From: Actinomadura kijaniata NBRC 14229
GTDB lineage: Bacteria > Actinomycetota > Actinomycetes > Streptosporangiales > Streptosporangiaceae
DNA: 62,967 nucleotides
Assembly: GCF_001552175.1 (NCBI RefSeq)
Contig: NZ_BCQR01000055.1
Span: 1 to 62,967 of the forward strand
Direction of reading: 5' to 3'
The notes beneath the pieces are model-generated. The model was not told the DNA's origin and ran no database searches. It saw nothing but the letters and a program-made list of their open reading frames with translations. Both the position numbers and the translations under genes were made by a program. Below are positions 52,709-59,940 of the stretch, one piece after another. The number at the start of each line of letters is the position of its first letter. Position 1 is the stretch's first letter.

Positions 52709-54412
52709 ATGGTGGATCCCGGTTCGGTCATCAACGTCATCAAGCAGGCGCGCGAGAAGCGGACCGCGCCCCTGGTGCTGGAACTCGACCTCACCGACGG
52801 GCTCGTGGAGACCCCGCCCGCCGATCCCCTCACGGCGATGCTGGCGATGCGCCGCACCCACCTGCGCGACGTGCTGGACGGGCTGCGCCGCGCCCGCGCC
52901 GACAGCCGGGTCCGCGCCGTCGTCGTCAAGGTCACCGGCGGGGTCGGGATGGCGCTGGTCCAGGAGATCCGCGACGCGGTCACCGCCGTTCGCGAGGCGG
53001 GCAAGCTCACCGTGGCCTGGACCGAGACGTTCGGCGAGAGCGGGCGCGGGACCGTGCCGTACTACCTGGCCACCGCGTTCGAGAAGGTCTGGATGCAGCC
53101 GACCGGCGAGGTCGGGCTGACCGGCATGGCGCTGGAGGAGCCGTTCCTGGCCGGGGCGCTGGAGAAGGCCGGCGTCAAGCCGCAGTTCGGCCAGCGCCAC
53201 GAGTACAAGACCATGGCGAACACCTTCGTGCGCAAGGGCTACACGCCCGCGCACGAGGAGTCCTCTCGGCGGCTGGTCGCCTCCTACGTCGAGCAGATCA
53301 CCGAGGGGATCGCCACCGCGCGCGGCCTGTCGGTCGAGAAGGTCCGCGAGCTCATGGACCGGGGCCCGCTGCTGGCCGCCGACGCCCTGGAGAACGGCCT
53401 GGTCGACCGGCTCGGCTACCGCGACGAGGTCTACGCCGACCTGCGCGAACGGTTCGGGCCGACCGCGCAGCTGAAGTTCGTCACCCGCTACAGCCGCTCC
53501 CACGGCCTGGCCAGGAAGCTGCCGCAGCCCGGGAAGCAGGACGCGGTCGCGCTCATCAACGGCCAGGGCCCGATCCGCCTCGGCCGGTCCGGGCGCGGCG
53601 GCCCGCTGCCCGGCCAGGGCCCGGCGATGGGGTCGGACACGATCGGCGCGGCGTTCCGCGCGGCCGTGCGGGACGACTCGGTCAAGGCGATCGTGTTCCG
53701 GGTCAACAGCCCCGGCGGCTCGGCCGTCGCCTCCGACGCGATCTGGCGCGAGGTGAACCTCGCCCGCCGCGCGGGCAAGCCCGTGATCGTGTCGATGGGC
53801 AACGTCGCCGCGTCCGGCGGCTACTACGTCGCCATGGCCGCCGACACCATCATCGCGCAGCCCGGCACGCTCACCGGCTCGATCGGCGTGGTCATGGGCA
53901 AGCCCGTGATCAGCGGCCTGCTGGACCGGCTCGGCATCGCGATGGGGCACGTCTCCGAGGGCGCGCACGCCCGGATGCTGAGCATGACCAAGGAGTTCGA
54001 CGAGTCGGAGTGGGAGCGCGTCAACGCCTCCCTCGACGCGATCTACGCCGACTTCACCGCCAAGGTCGCCGAGGGCCGCGGCCTGTCCCCCGAGCAGGTC
54101 GACGAGGTCGCCCGCGGCCGGGTGTGGACCGGCGCGGACGCCCGGCGGCACGGCCTGGTGGACGAGCTGGGCGGGCTGGACCGGGCGCTGGAGCTGGCCC
54201 GCAAGAAGGCCGGGCTCGCCGCCGACGCGCCGGTCCGGGTGTTCCCGCACTCCTCCCCGCTGGACCGGCTGCGCCCGGCCGAGTCCAGCGAGGACCGCAC
54301 CGCCGCCACCGCCCGCTTCGACGGCTGGGGCTCGCTGTCGGGGGTGGCCGCCCGCCTCGGCCTGCCCGCCGCCGGTCCGCTGGCCCTGCCCGGAAACTGG
54401 GAGATCCGCTGA
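52709..54412 (+). CDS. sppA: Signal peptide peptidase SppA, 67-kDa type
   Basis: A 567-residue tandem-repeat SppA. The first half carries the general base Lys167 (in EYKTMANTF) and the second half the nucleophile Ser369 (in GNVAASGGYY), the Lys/Ser dyad split of E. coli SppA. VNSPGGSAVASDAIW and GTLTGSIGVVMGK are also typical. The N-terminal membrane helix of the E. coli enzyme is not visible, so this form may be soluble or peripheral. It degrades remnant signal peptides. Its TGA overlaps a CTG that appears to start the next gene. Confidence 0.93.
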   Translation: MVDPGSVINVIKQAREKRTAPLVLELDLTDGLVETPPADPLTAMLAMRRTHLRDVLDGLRRARADSRVRAVVVKVTGGVGMALVQEIRDAVTAVREAGKLTVAWTETFGESGRGTVPYYLATAFEKVWMQPTGEVGLTGMALEEPFLAGALEKAGVKPQFGQRHEYKTMANTFVRKGYTPAHEESSRRLVASYVEQITEGIATARGLSVEKVRELMDRGPLLAADALENGLVDRLGYRDEVYADLRERFGPTAQLKFVTRYSRSHGLARKLPQPGKQDAVALINGQGPIRLGRSGRGGPLPGQGPAMGSDTIGAAFRAAVRDDSVKAIVFRVNSPGGSAVASDAIWREVNLARRAGKPVIVSMGNVAASGGYYVAMAADTIIAQPGTLTGSIGVVMGKPVISGLLDRLGIAMGHVSEGAHARMLSMTKEFDESEWERVNASLDAIYADFTAKVAEGRGLSPEQVDEVARGRVWTGADARRHGLVDELGGLDRALELARKKAGLAADAPVRVFPHSSPLDRLRPAESSEDRTAATARFDGWGSLSGVAARLGLPAAGPLALPGNWEIR

Positions 54413-54900
54413 ACGCGCAGCCCCTGACCCCCGGCGACTTCACCGACGCCGTCGCGGGGTTCGCCACCGGCGTGGTGGTGCTGACCGTCCGGGACGGCCG
54501 CGACGACCTGGGCACGACCGTCACGTCGTTCATGTCGGTGTCGCTCGAACCGCCGATGGTCCTGGCGGGCGTCGCGGCCGGGTCCTACCTGGCCGAGGTC
54601 CTGGACCGCCGGGACCGCTGGGCGGCGACGGTGCTCAGCGCGGGCCAGCGCGCCCTGGCGGGCCGCTTCGCCGCCGAGGGCCGTCCCGGCGCGCGCCTGC
54701 TGCTGGCCTCCGAGCCGCACCACCGGGGCCCGCTGTCGGAGGCGCTGATCCCCGACGGCGGGCTGGCGGCCCTGGAGTGCGAGACCCGGCGGCGCATCGA
54801 CGCGGGCGACCACCGCCTGTACGTGGCCGAGGTCCTGTCGGCGGACTACGTCGCCCGCCGCCGCGACCCGCTGATCCGCGTCAACCGCCGGTACGTCTGA
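54409..54900 (+). CDS. Flavin reductase-like protein, apparent CTG start
   Basis: A 163-residue FMN-binding split-barrel protein of the flavin-reductase family: FTDAVAGFATGVVVLTVRDG (about 10-29), TSFMSVSLEPPMVLAGVAAGS (split, about 41-60) and a C-terminal LIRVNRRYV. It supplies reduced flavin to partner monooxygenases. No ATG, GTG or TTG precedes the domain without deep overlap into sppA; CTG 54409-54411 overlaps the sppA TGA (CTGA) and has GGGAG 5 bases upstream. A later start would remove the conserved N-terminus. Confidence 0.8.
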   Translation: MNAQPLTPGDFTDAVAGFATGVVVLTVRDGRDDLGTTVTSFMSVSLEPPMVLAGVAAGSYLAEVLDRRDRWAATVLSAGQRALAGRFAAEGRPGARLLLASEPHHRGPLSEALIPDGGLAALECETRRRIDAGDHRLYVAEVLSADYVARRRDPLIRVNRRYV

Positions 54901-54908
54901 GCCGCCGG

Positions 54909-55556
54909 TCAGCGCGCGAGCAGGTCGTCCAGTTCGGAGGCGAACAGCAGCGCGGGGTCGAACCCCATGCCGGTGAAGTGACCGGCGAGCTCCAGGGACA
55001 GGACGCCGTGCAGCCGGGTCCAGAAGGCCAGGGCCCGGCGCAGGGCCGCGGGCGGGGCGGGGTGGCCGCCCGCCCAGTCCCGGTGGTCGCGCAGGTGGGC
55101 GTCGAACGGCGTGGCGGGGCCGTCCGGGGCCGACGCCGCGCAGGCGTCGAGCAGGACCGCCATGATCTCGCTGGAGATGGCCGTGGTGTCGTCGGGCGCC
55201 CGGTAGCCGGGCACGGGGGTGCCGTAGACGAGGAAGTACCGCTGGGGGTCCGCCAGGGCCCAGGCGCGTACGGCGTGCGCCAGCCCGGCCAGGTCGGCGC
55301 CCGCGGCCGACGCCGAGCGCAGGGTGTCGGCCAGGCCGCGGTAGGCGTCCGCGACCAGCTCGGTGATCAGCTCGTCGCGACCGGCGTAGTAGCGGTAGAG
55401 CGCGGGGCCGCTCATGCCCATCTGCTTGGCGATGGCGTTGAGGGAGAGCGCCGACGCCCCCGCCGTGGCGATCTGCTGCCAGGCGCGTTCCTTGATCTCC
55501 GCGCGGATCTGGGTGCGGTAGCGCTCGCGCGGGGTCCGCGCGTTCGTCTCCGCCAT
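54909..55556 (-). CDS. TetR-family regulator
   Basis: A 215-residue protein. The N-terminal HTH (EIKERAWQQIATAGASALS, AIAKQMGMSGPALYRYYAGR, about 18-62) is typical of TetR/AcrR proteins; the C-terminal part (ALADPQRYFLVYGTPVPGY, LAFWTRLHGVLSLE) matches the WHG ligand-binding domain. It is divergent from the small membrane protein gene 55695, with which it shares a promoter holding an inverted repeat, so it likely represses that gene. Confidence 0.93.
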   Translation of the reverse strand: MAETNARTPRERYRTQIRAEIKERAWQQIATAGASALSLNAIAKQMGMSGPALYRYYAGRDELITELVADAYRGLADTLRSASAAGADLAGLAHAVRAWALADPQRYFLVYGTPVPGYRAPDDTTAISSEIMAVLLDACAASAPDGPATPFDAHLRDHRDWAGGHPAPPAALRRALAFWTRLHGVLSLELAGHFTGMGFDPALLFASELDDLLAR

Positions 55557-55614
55557 GCGCCGCCGCCTTCCTCCAGAGCTACACCACCAAGAATTAGTGA
55601 GAAGGTATCACGGT

Positions 55615-55660
55615 TTCTGTTGACACTCCCTCGCCCGTACGGTTATAACTTCTAACAGAA
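55615..55660 (+). promoter_or_regulatory. Sigma-70-type promoter within a TTCTGTT/AACAGAA inverted repeat
   Basis: TTGACA (55620-55625), an 18-base spacer and TATAAC (55644-55649) form a strong vegetative promoter reading toward 55695. The 7-base arms TTCTGTT (55615-55621) and AACAGAA (55654-55660) lie on both sides, so a bound TetR protein would cover both boxes. Confidence 0.6.
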
Positions 55661-55694
55661 GCGAGTATCCGTAACAGCAGCCGAAGGGAACGTC

Positions 55695-56057
55695 ATGACC
55701 ACCACCTCCCAGCCGCCCGCCCGCACCGGCCGGCGCACTCCGCGGGCGGTGATCCTCGCCGCCTGGGCGATCCCCGTCATGGTCCTCGGCCAGTTCGCCC
55801 TGCTGGCGGGCGTTCCGGTCGCGATCGCGCTGGTCGGCGCCCTGCGCCGCACCCGCGACCGGGCGGTCCGCCGGGCGGCCGCGCTGGTGGCCGTCGCGTA
55901 CGCGGTCCCGCTGACCGTCTGGCTGGCGCGGCCCGACGGCGCGCCGAGCCTGTCCAAGGACATCCACCCCGCGTTCGTCGGGCTGATCGTCGCCGCGTCC
56001 GCCGCGCTCGTCCTCGCCGTCCACCGGCCGGGTCCCCGGCGTCTTCCGGCGCGCTGA
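55695..56057 (+). CDS. Small membrane protein controlled with TetR gene
   Basis: A 120-residue protein with three hydrophobic segments (about 18-45, 58-75 and 92-108) and an Arg-rich end. ATG 55695 has GAAGGGAA upstream. No family is recognised. The strong promoter with overlapping inverted repeat and the divergent TetR gene suggest repression until a ligand is present. The truncated SRPBCC-like frame follows 39 bases after its stop. Confidence 0.75.
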   Translation: MTTTSQPPARTGRRTPRAVILAAWAIPVMVLGQFALLAGVPVAIALVGALRRTRDRAVRRAAALVAVAYAVPLTVWLARPDGAPSLSKDIHPAFVGLIVAASAALVLAVHRPGPRRLPAR

Positions 56058-56095
56058 CGCCACCGCGAAGACCGCCCCCGACGCCCCCCACCACC

Positions 56096-56356
56096 CTGGT
56101 CATCACCTCGACCGTCGGGCAGCTCGAACGGCACGCCTGCATCCGCTGGACCGGCCCCGCCGTCGGCGAGGGACTGCGCGTCGACGGCGTCCACGTGTGG
56201 ACGTTCACCAAGGTCAGGGACGGCGTCCTCGTGCGCACCGAGGAAACCCACACCGGTCCCCAGGTCGATGCCGACGTCCCCCTCGCGGCCGAGATCCTCG
56301 GCAGGGGCCTCAAGGCGTGGCCGAGCGACCTGAAGGCCGCCGCCGAAGCCCGCTGA
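56096..56356 (+). pseudogene. SRPBCC-domain fragment lacking a start codon and N-terminal half
   Basis: A reading frame ending at TGA 56354-56356 encodes about 86 residues with a clear C-terminal SRPBCC/polyketide-cyclase signature: RWTGPAVGEGLRVDGVHVWT, VLVRTEETHTGP, then AAEILGRGLKAWPSDLKAAAEAR (split). It lacks the first ~60 residues of the family, and no ATG, GTG or TTG with a ribosome-binding site precedes it, so I call it a remnant of a once longer gene. It is too short and start-less for routine gene calling. Confidence 0.65.
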
Positions 56357-56363
56357 GATCCGC

Positions 56364-56391
56364 GAGGGGCGCCCGGGGACGGACGCCCCTC
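56364..56391. terminator. 8-bp hairpin between convergent SRPBCC fragment and immunity-like gene
   Basis: GAGGGGCG (56364-56371) pairs with CGCCCCTC (56384-56391), loop of 12. It overlaps the stop codon region of the minus-strand gene. Confidence 0.5.
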
Positions 56392-56938
56392 AACCCCCGC
56401 TCCGGAGCGACGCGTCCAACTGGCGGATCAGTTCCCCGACCCGCCCACCGCCGGGCGGGGCGGCCGGGTAACGCCGCAGGACGTCCACCACGACGGGAGG
56501 CGTGAGGGTCCGCGACTGCTCGATGTGGTCGGCCCCGACCGAGGGATCGTCTCCGGCGGAGAGTTCGAACGCCCGCGCGGCGTGGGCGGCCGCGCCGAGG
56601 ATGTGCTTGACCTGGGTCGCCTTCGCCAGGGGGTGGAGGTACGCCGCGCCGGCCGCCGCCAGGGCCGCGCGCGCCGCGTCGCTCGCCGCGCCCTGCCCCG
56701 CGTCCCGGGCCTCCCGGGCCGCCCGCTGCGCCGCCCACGCGTTGTCCCGGATCGCCTTGGACCGCCGGGCCCCCTCCGCGAACGCCCGCGCGACGTCGAT
56801 CGCGTCCCGCGGGCGCCGGTCGTCGGGGCAGGCCCGCTCGAAGATCACCAACGCGGGCCGCGCGCACGCCACCGCGTAACGGGTGACCTCGCGGAGTTCG
56901 GACATGCTGAGCTCGATCGTCGTGGAGTCGTCCGCCAT
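56390..56938 (-). CDS. Imm-5-like putative immunity protein
   Basis: A 182-residue, almost entirely helical protein. The order ELREVTRYAVACARPALVIFERACPDDRRPRDAIDVARAFAEG (split, about 14-56), then AAQRAAREARDAGQGAASDAARAALAAAGAAYLHP with Ala-rich repeats and VKHILGAAAHAARAFEL, matches the family of putative immunity proteins (PF21805/Imm-5-like) in actinomycetes. The neutralised toxin, if any, is not in this window. Starts at ATG 56936-56938. Upstream is a 10-base inverted repeat (56951-57001). Confidence 0.72.
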   Translation of the reverse strand: MADDSTTIELSMSELREVTRYAVACARPALVIFERACPDDRRPRDAIDVARAFAEGARRSKAIRDNAWAAQRAAREARDAGQGAASDAARAALAAAGAAYLHPLAKATQVKHILGAAAHAARAFELSAGDDPSVGADHIEQSRTLTPPVVVDVLRRYPAAPPGGGRVGELIRQLDASLRSGG

Positions 56939-56950
56939 GGGTCCGTCCTT

Positions 56951-57001
56951 TTACACCGGGGCCGAAGTCCCTTCGACTGTAACTTTGAACGCCCGGTGTA
57001 A
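56951..57001. promoter_or_regulatory. 10-bp inverted repeat TTACACCGGG/CCCGGTGTAA
   Basis: TTACACCGGG (56951-56960) and CCCGGTGTAA (56992-57001) are exact complements separated by 31 bases. They lie in the upstream region of the immunity-like gene (minus) and 204 bases before the cupin gene (plus). Arms of this length point to a regulatory role, possibly DNA looping or two half-sites. Confidence 0.5.
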
Positions 57002-57204
57002 GGTTTCGCGCGAATTTCCACGGCTAACGAAGGAATACCTTCAAACCGCGGTTGCGCTCCCTCGATCCCGCACACGGCGTGACCACCCTCCGCGGACGGC
57101 TCCACCGCGTCCAATCCGGCGGCGCGGGGACTCCGGAATGGCCAGCGGATCTCGCCCCCGCCGCCGCTACGCTCTGCGCAACGTTCCAGAAGCGAGGAGA
57201 GACC

Positions 57205-57537
57205 ATGTCGTTCGCCGTGTCGGTGACCGCCGCCGAGCTGGAGCCGGACACCCTGGACCCGGCCAGCGTCGTCGCGGGCAGCCCGGAGGTCTCCACCCTG
57301 GTCCTGCACGCCGACGACCGGGTGGAGCGCGGCATCTGGCAGATCACCCCCGGCACGGTCACCGACACCGAGGCCGACGAGATCTTCACGGTGGTCACGG
57401 GCCGCGCCACGATCGAGATCGAGGACGGCCCGACCCTGGAGGTCGGCCCCGGCGACGTGGGCGTCCTCACCGCCGGAGCCCGCACCACCTGGACCGTCCA
57501 CGAGACCCTGCGCAAGACCTACCAGCTCACACTCTGA
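57205..57537 (+). CDS. Small cupin-domain protein
   Basis: A 110-residue single-cupin protein: VERGIWQITPGTVTDTEADE (about 45-64) and FTVVTGRATIEIEDG, then LEVGPGDVGVLTAGARTTWTV. The usual His ligands are partly replaced, so metal binding is uncertain. The family (cupin_3-like/DUF861) includes ureidoglycolate-type enzymes and sugar isomerases of unknown type. ATG 57205 has GAGGAGA 4-5 bases upstream. It overlaps the convergent hutI gene by 11 bases. Confidence 0.85.
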   Translation: MSFAVSVTAAELEPDTLDPASVVAGSPEVSTLVLHADDRVERGIWQITPGTVTDTEADEIFTVVTGRATIEIEDGPTLEVGPGDVGVLTAGARTTWTVHETLRKTYQLTL

Positions 57538-58690
57538 CGCCGGCCTTGAAGACGGCGGCGACCTGTGGCACGCCCGGCCGGTAGGCCAGGTGGATGCGGG
57601 AGGGCGCGTCCAGCACGAGGACGTCGGCGCGGGCGCCCTCCCCGAGCCGTCCCACGTCGGTCCGCCGCAGGGCCCGCGCGCCCCCGGCGGTGGCGGCCCA
57701 CACGGCCTCGTCCGGGGTCATCCGCATGTCCCGCACGGCGACCGCGATGCAGAAGGCCATGCTGGAGCTGTAGCAGGAGCCGGGGTTGCAGTCCGACGCC
57801 AGGGCGACGGTGGCCCCGGCGTCGATGAGCCGCCGGGCGTCCGGGTAGGGCTGCCGGGTGGAGAACTCGACGCCCGGCAGCAGCGTCGCCACGGTCTCCG
57901 AGGAGGCGAGCGCGTCCACGTCGGCGTCGCCGAGGAACGTGCAGTGGTCGGCCGAGGCCGCCCCCAGCTCCACGGCGAGCCGGACGCCCGGCCCCTCGCC
58001 GAGCTGGTTGGCGTGCACGCGGGGCAGGAGCCCGGCCTTGATCCCGGCCTGGAGTACCTCGCGCGCCTGGTCGGCGTCGAACGCGCCCCGCTCGCAGAAC
58101 ACGTCGATCCACCGGGCGTGCGGCGCGCAGGCGGCGAGCATCTCCCCCGAGACGAGGCGGACGTACTCCTGCGGGTCGTCGGCGTACTCGGCGGGCACGA
58201 CGTGCGCCCCGAGGAACGTCACCTCGTCCACGATCTCCGCGGCGATCCGGACGGCGCGTTCCTCCTGCTCGACGTCCAGCCCGTAGCCGGACTTGCACTC
58301 GACGGTGGTGGTGCCCTGCCGGGCCATCTCGTCGACGAGCCGCCGGACGTTGGCGCGCAGCTCGTCGTCGCCGGCGGCGCGGGTCCTGGCCACGGTCGTC
58401 CGGATGCCTCCGGCCTTGTAGGGCTGTCCGCTCATCCGCGCGGCGAACTCCTCGGCGCGTTCCCCCGCGAACACCAGATGGGCGTGCGAGTCCACGAACC
58501 CGGGCAGCACGGCGCGCCCGGCGGCGTCGAGGACCTCGTCGGCCTCGGGCGCGTCCGCCGAGGACCCGACCCAGGCGACCGTTCCGCCGTCGAGCACGAG
58601 CGCCGCGTCGCGCAGCACCCCGAGCGGCCCCTCCCCGACGCCGGGCTCGTTGGTGACCAGTTCCCCGATGTTCCTGATGAGAGTGCTCAC
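57527..58690 (-). CDS. hutI: Imidazolonepropionase
   Basis: A 387-residue amidohydrolase hydrolysing 4-imidazolone-5-propionate to formiminoglutamate in histidine degradation. Metal site VDSHAHLVFAG, substrate residues KSGYGLDVEQE, HVVPAEYADD, the HANQLGEG histidine and SDCNPGSCY aspartate are present. GTG 58688-58690 matches the normal family N-terminus; the frame extends 24 codons further but without a site. No other hut gene is adjacent. It diverges from the selC tRNA region. Confidence 0.93.
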   Translation of the reverse strand: MSTLIRNIGELVTNEPGVGEGPLGVLRDAALVLDGGTVAWVGSSADAPEADEVLDAAGRAVLPGFVDSHAHLVFAGERAEEFAARMSGQPYKAGGIRTTVARTRAAGDDELRANVRRLVDEMARQGTTTVECKSGYGLDVEQEERAVRIAAEIVDEVTFLGAHVVPAEYADDPQEYVRLVSGEMLAACAPHARWIDVFCERGAFDADQAREVLQAGIKAGLLPRVHANQLGEGPGVRLAVELGAASADHCTFLGDADVDALASSETVATLLPGVEFSTRQPYPDARRLIDAGATVALASDCNPGSCYSSSMAFCIAVAVRDMRMTPDEAVWAATAGGARALRRTDVGRLGEGARADVLVLDAPSRIHLAYRPGVPQVAAVFKAGVRV

Positions 58691-58744
58691 CCGATCAGCA
58701 TCGCACCGGCGCGGCGCGGGCGGACGCGGCGCGCCGCCGCTTCC

Positions 58745-58781
58745 GTCTCGGGTCCGAGACACCCGGGCGGGCCGCTAGGGT
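58745..58781 (+). promoter_or_regulatory. Candidate selC promoter region with palindrome
   Basis: TAGGGT (58776-58781) is a possible -10 box 8 bases before the tRNA 5' end. GTCTCGG-GT-CCGAGAC (58745-58760) is a 7-base palindrome placed about where the -35 region would be; a canonical -35 is not seen. Confidence 0.35.
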
Positions 58782-58789
58782 CTCTGTCC

Positions 58790-58885
58790 GGAGGCGAGAG
58801 GGTGCCTGGTGGCCCCCGCGGTCTTCAAAACCGTAGGTCGCGAGTATCTCGGGACGGCGGGTTCGATTCCCGTTCGCCTCCGCCA
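58790..58885 (+). tRNA. selC: tRNA-Sec (anticodon UCA)
   Basis: The 8-bp acceptor stem GGAGGCGA (58790-58797) pairs with TCGCCTCC (58874-58881), followed by G58882 and an encoded CCA (58883-58885). The anticodon stem GCGGT/ACCGT (58818-58822/58830-58834) encloses loop CTTCAAA with anticodon TCA at 58825-58827. A long extra arm (GTC-GCGAG/CTCGG-GAC type) and T-arm GCGGG-TTCGATT-CCCGT are present. The long acceptor, long variable arm and UCA anticodon are diagnostic for selenocysteine. The host should therefore own selA, selB, selD and at least one selenoprotein, none of which I found here. Confidence 0.96.
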
Positions 58886-59844
58886 CCCGCCATGACGGCG
58901 GCGCGGTCGCCCAGCGCGGCCAGCTCCGCCGCGACCTCCGGCGGGTCCAGCAGGGTGCAGGGCACCGGCAGGAGCAGCAGGCGGTGGGCCAGGCGCCCCG
59001 GGGAGTCCGGGGGCGTCGTCAGGCGGCAGGACGCGGCGTCCACCGGTTCCAGGGTCCCCTGCCAGGCGGGGACGCAGGGGGCGGCCTCCCCGATCGGGGC
59101 GTGCAGGAGGACCCGCGCGCGGACCGTTCCGCCGGAGCTCCGCTCCAGGGAGCGCGCCACCCAGGTCGCCGCGTCCACGCCGCCGAGCAGTTCGCGGGGC
59201 GGGACGCGAACGCCCGTGCGGTGGAGTCCGGCCATGCGGTCCACGCGGAACGTGCGCCAGGCGGCGCGGTCCTCGTCGAAGGCCACCAGGTACCAGCGGC
59301 GGCCCAGCGCCACCATCTGGTGGGGTTCGGCCAGGCGGCGGGCGGAGTCGCCGTCGGCCCTGGTGTAGGCGAAGCGGATCCTCTCGTGGGCCGTGACCGC
59401 CGACGCCAGGGCGGCGAGGGTCGCGGGGTCGGCGGTCGGGCCCTCGGCGGGCGGCGCGGTGACGGCCGCGTCCGACAGCGCCGCGACGCGGCGCCGGAGG
59501 CGTGCGGGCAGGACCTGCTCCAGCTTCGCCAGCGCGCGCAGCGAGGCGTTCTCGATGCCGGTGACCGCCGTGGTCGCGGCGGTGCGCAGGCCGATGGTGA
59601 TCGCGATGGCCTCCTCGTCGTCCAGCAGCAACGGCGGCATCGCCGCGCCCGCGGTGAGGCGGTAGCCGCCGGTGTTGCCGTGCGTGGCGTGGATGGGATA
59701 GCCCAGCTCGCGCAGGCGTTCCACGTCGCGGCGGATCGTGCGGGTGGTGACGCCGAGGCGTTCGGCGAGCTCGGTCCCCGACCACTCGCGCGGGGTCTGG
59801 AGGAACGACAGCAGCCGCAGCAGCCGGGCCGACGGATCGCGCAT
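58825..59844 (-). CDS. WYL-domain HTH regulator whose 3' end overlaps selC
   Basis: A 339-residue regulator: DeoR-type winged HTH (ARLLRLLSFLQTPREWSGTE, then RLGVTTRTIRRDVERLRELG, about 6-49) and a WYL domain (RIRFAYTRADG, MVALGRRWYLVAFDEDRAAW, FRVDRM), which in relatives binds nucleic acids or small ligands. The last ~19 residues (GGGERESNPPSRDTRDLRF) are read from the strand opposite to the tRNA-Sec gene, and the TGA stop (58827-58825) is the exact complement of the tRNA anticodon. The native C-terminus may therefore have been replaced. Divergent from the oxidoreductase gene. Confidence 0.9.
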   Translation of the reverse strand: MRDPSARLLRLLSFLQTPREWSGTELAERLGVTTRTIRRDVERLRELGYPIHATHGNTGGYRLTAGAAMPPLLLDDEEAIAITIGLRTAATTAVTGIENASLRALAKLEQVLPARLRRRVAALSDAAVTAPPAEGPTADPATLAALASAVTAHERIRFAYTRADGDSARRLAEPHQMVALGRRWYLVAFDEDRAAWRTFRVDRMAGLHRTGVRVPPRELLGGVDAATWVARSLERSSGGTVRARVLLHAPIGEAAPCVPAWQGTLEPVDAASCRLTTPPDSPGRLAHRLLLLPVPCTLLDPPEVAAELAALGDRAAVMAGGGGERESNPPSRDTRDLRF

Positions 59845-59862
59845 GGGTCCATGATGCCGTCC

Positions 59863-59887
59863 CAGTAGGACGTTCGGTGTCCTGTTG
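59863..59887. promoter_or_regulatory. Inverted repeat AGGAC-N7-GTCCT in WYL/oxidoreductase spacer
   Basis: AGGAC (59867-59871) and GTCCT (59879-59883), with 7 of 9 bases matching when extended to CAGTAGGAC/GTCCTGTTG. The site lies 23 bases upstream of the WYL start and 60 before the oxidoreductase start, the expected place for a WYL-type operator controlling both. Confidence 0.5.
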
Positions 59888-59940
59888 CCCGCCTACGGTC
59901 GGTGGAGACGAAGGAGAACCACCGTTCGGAGGGGGAAGCG

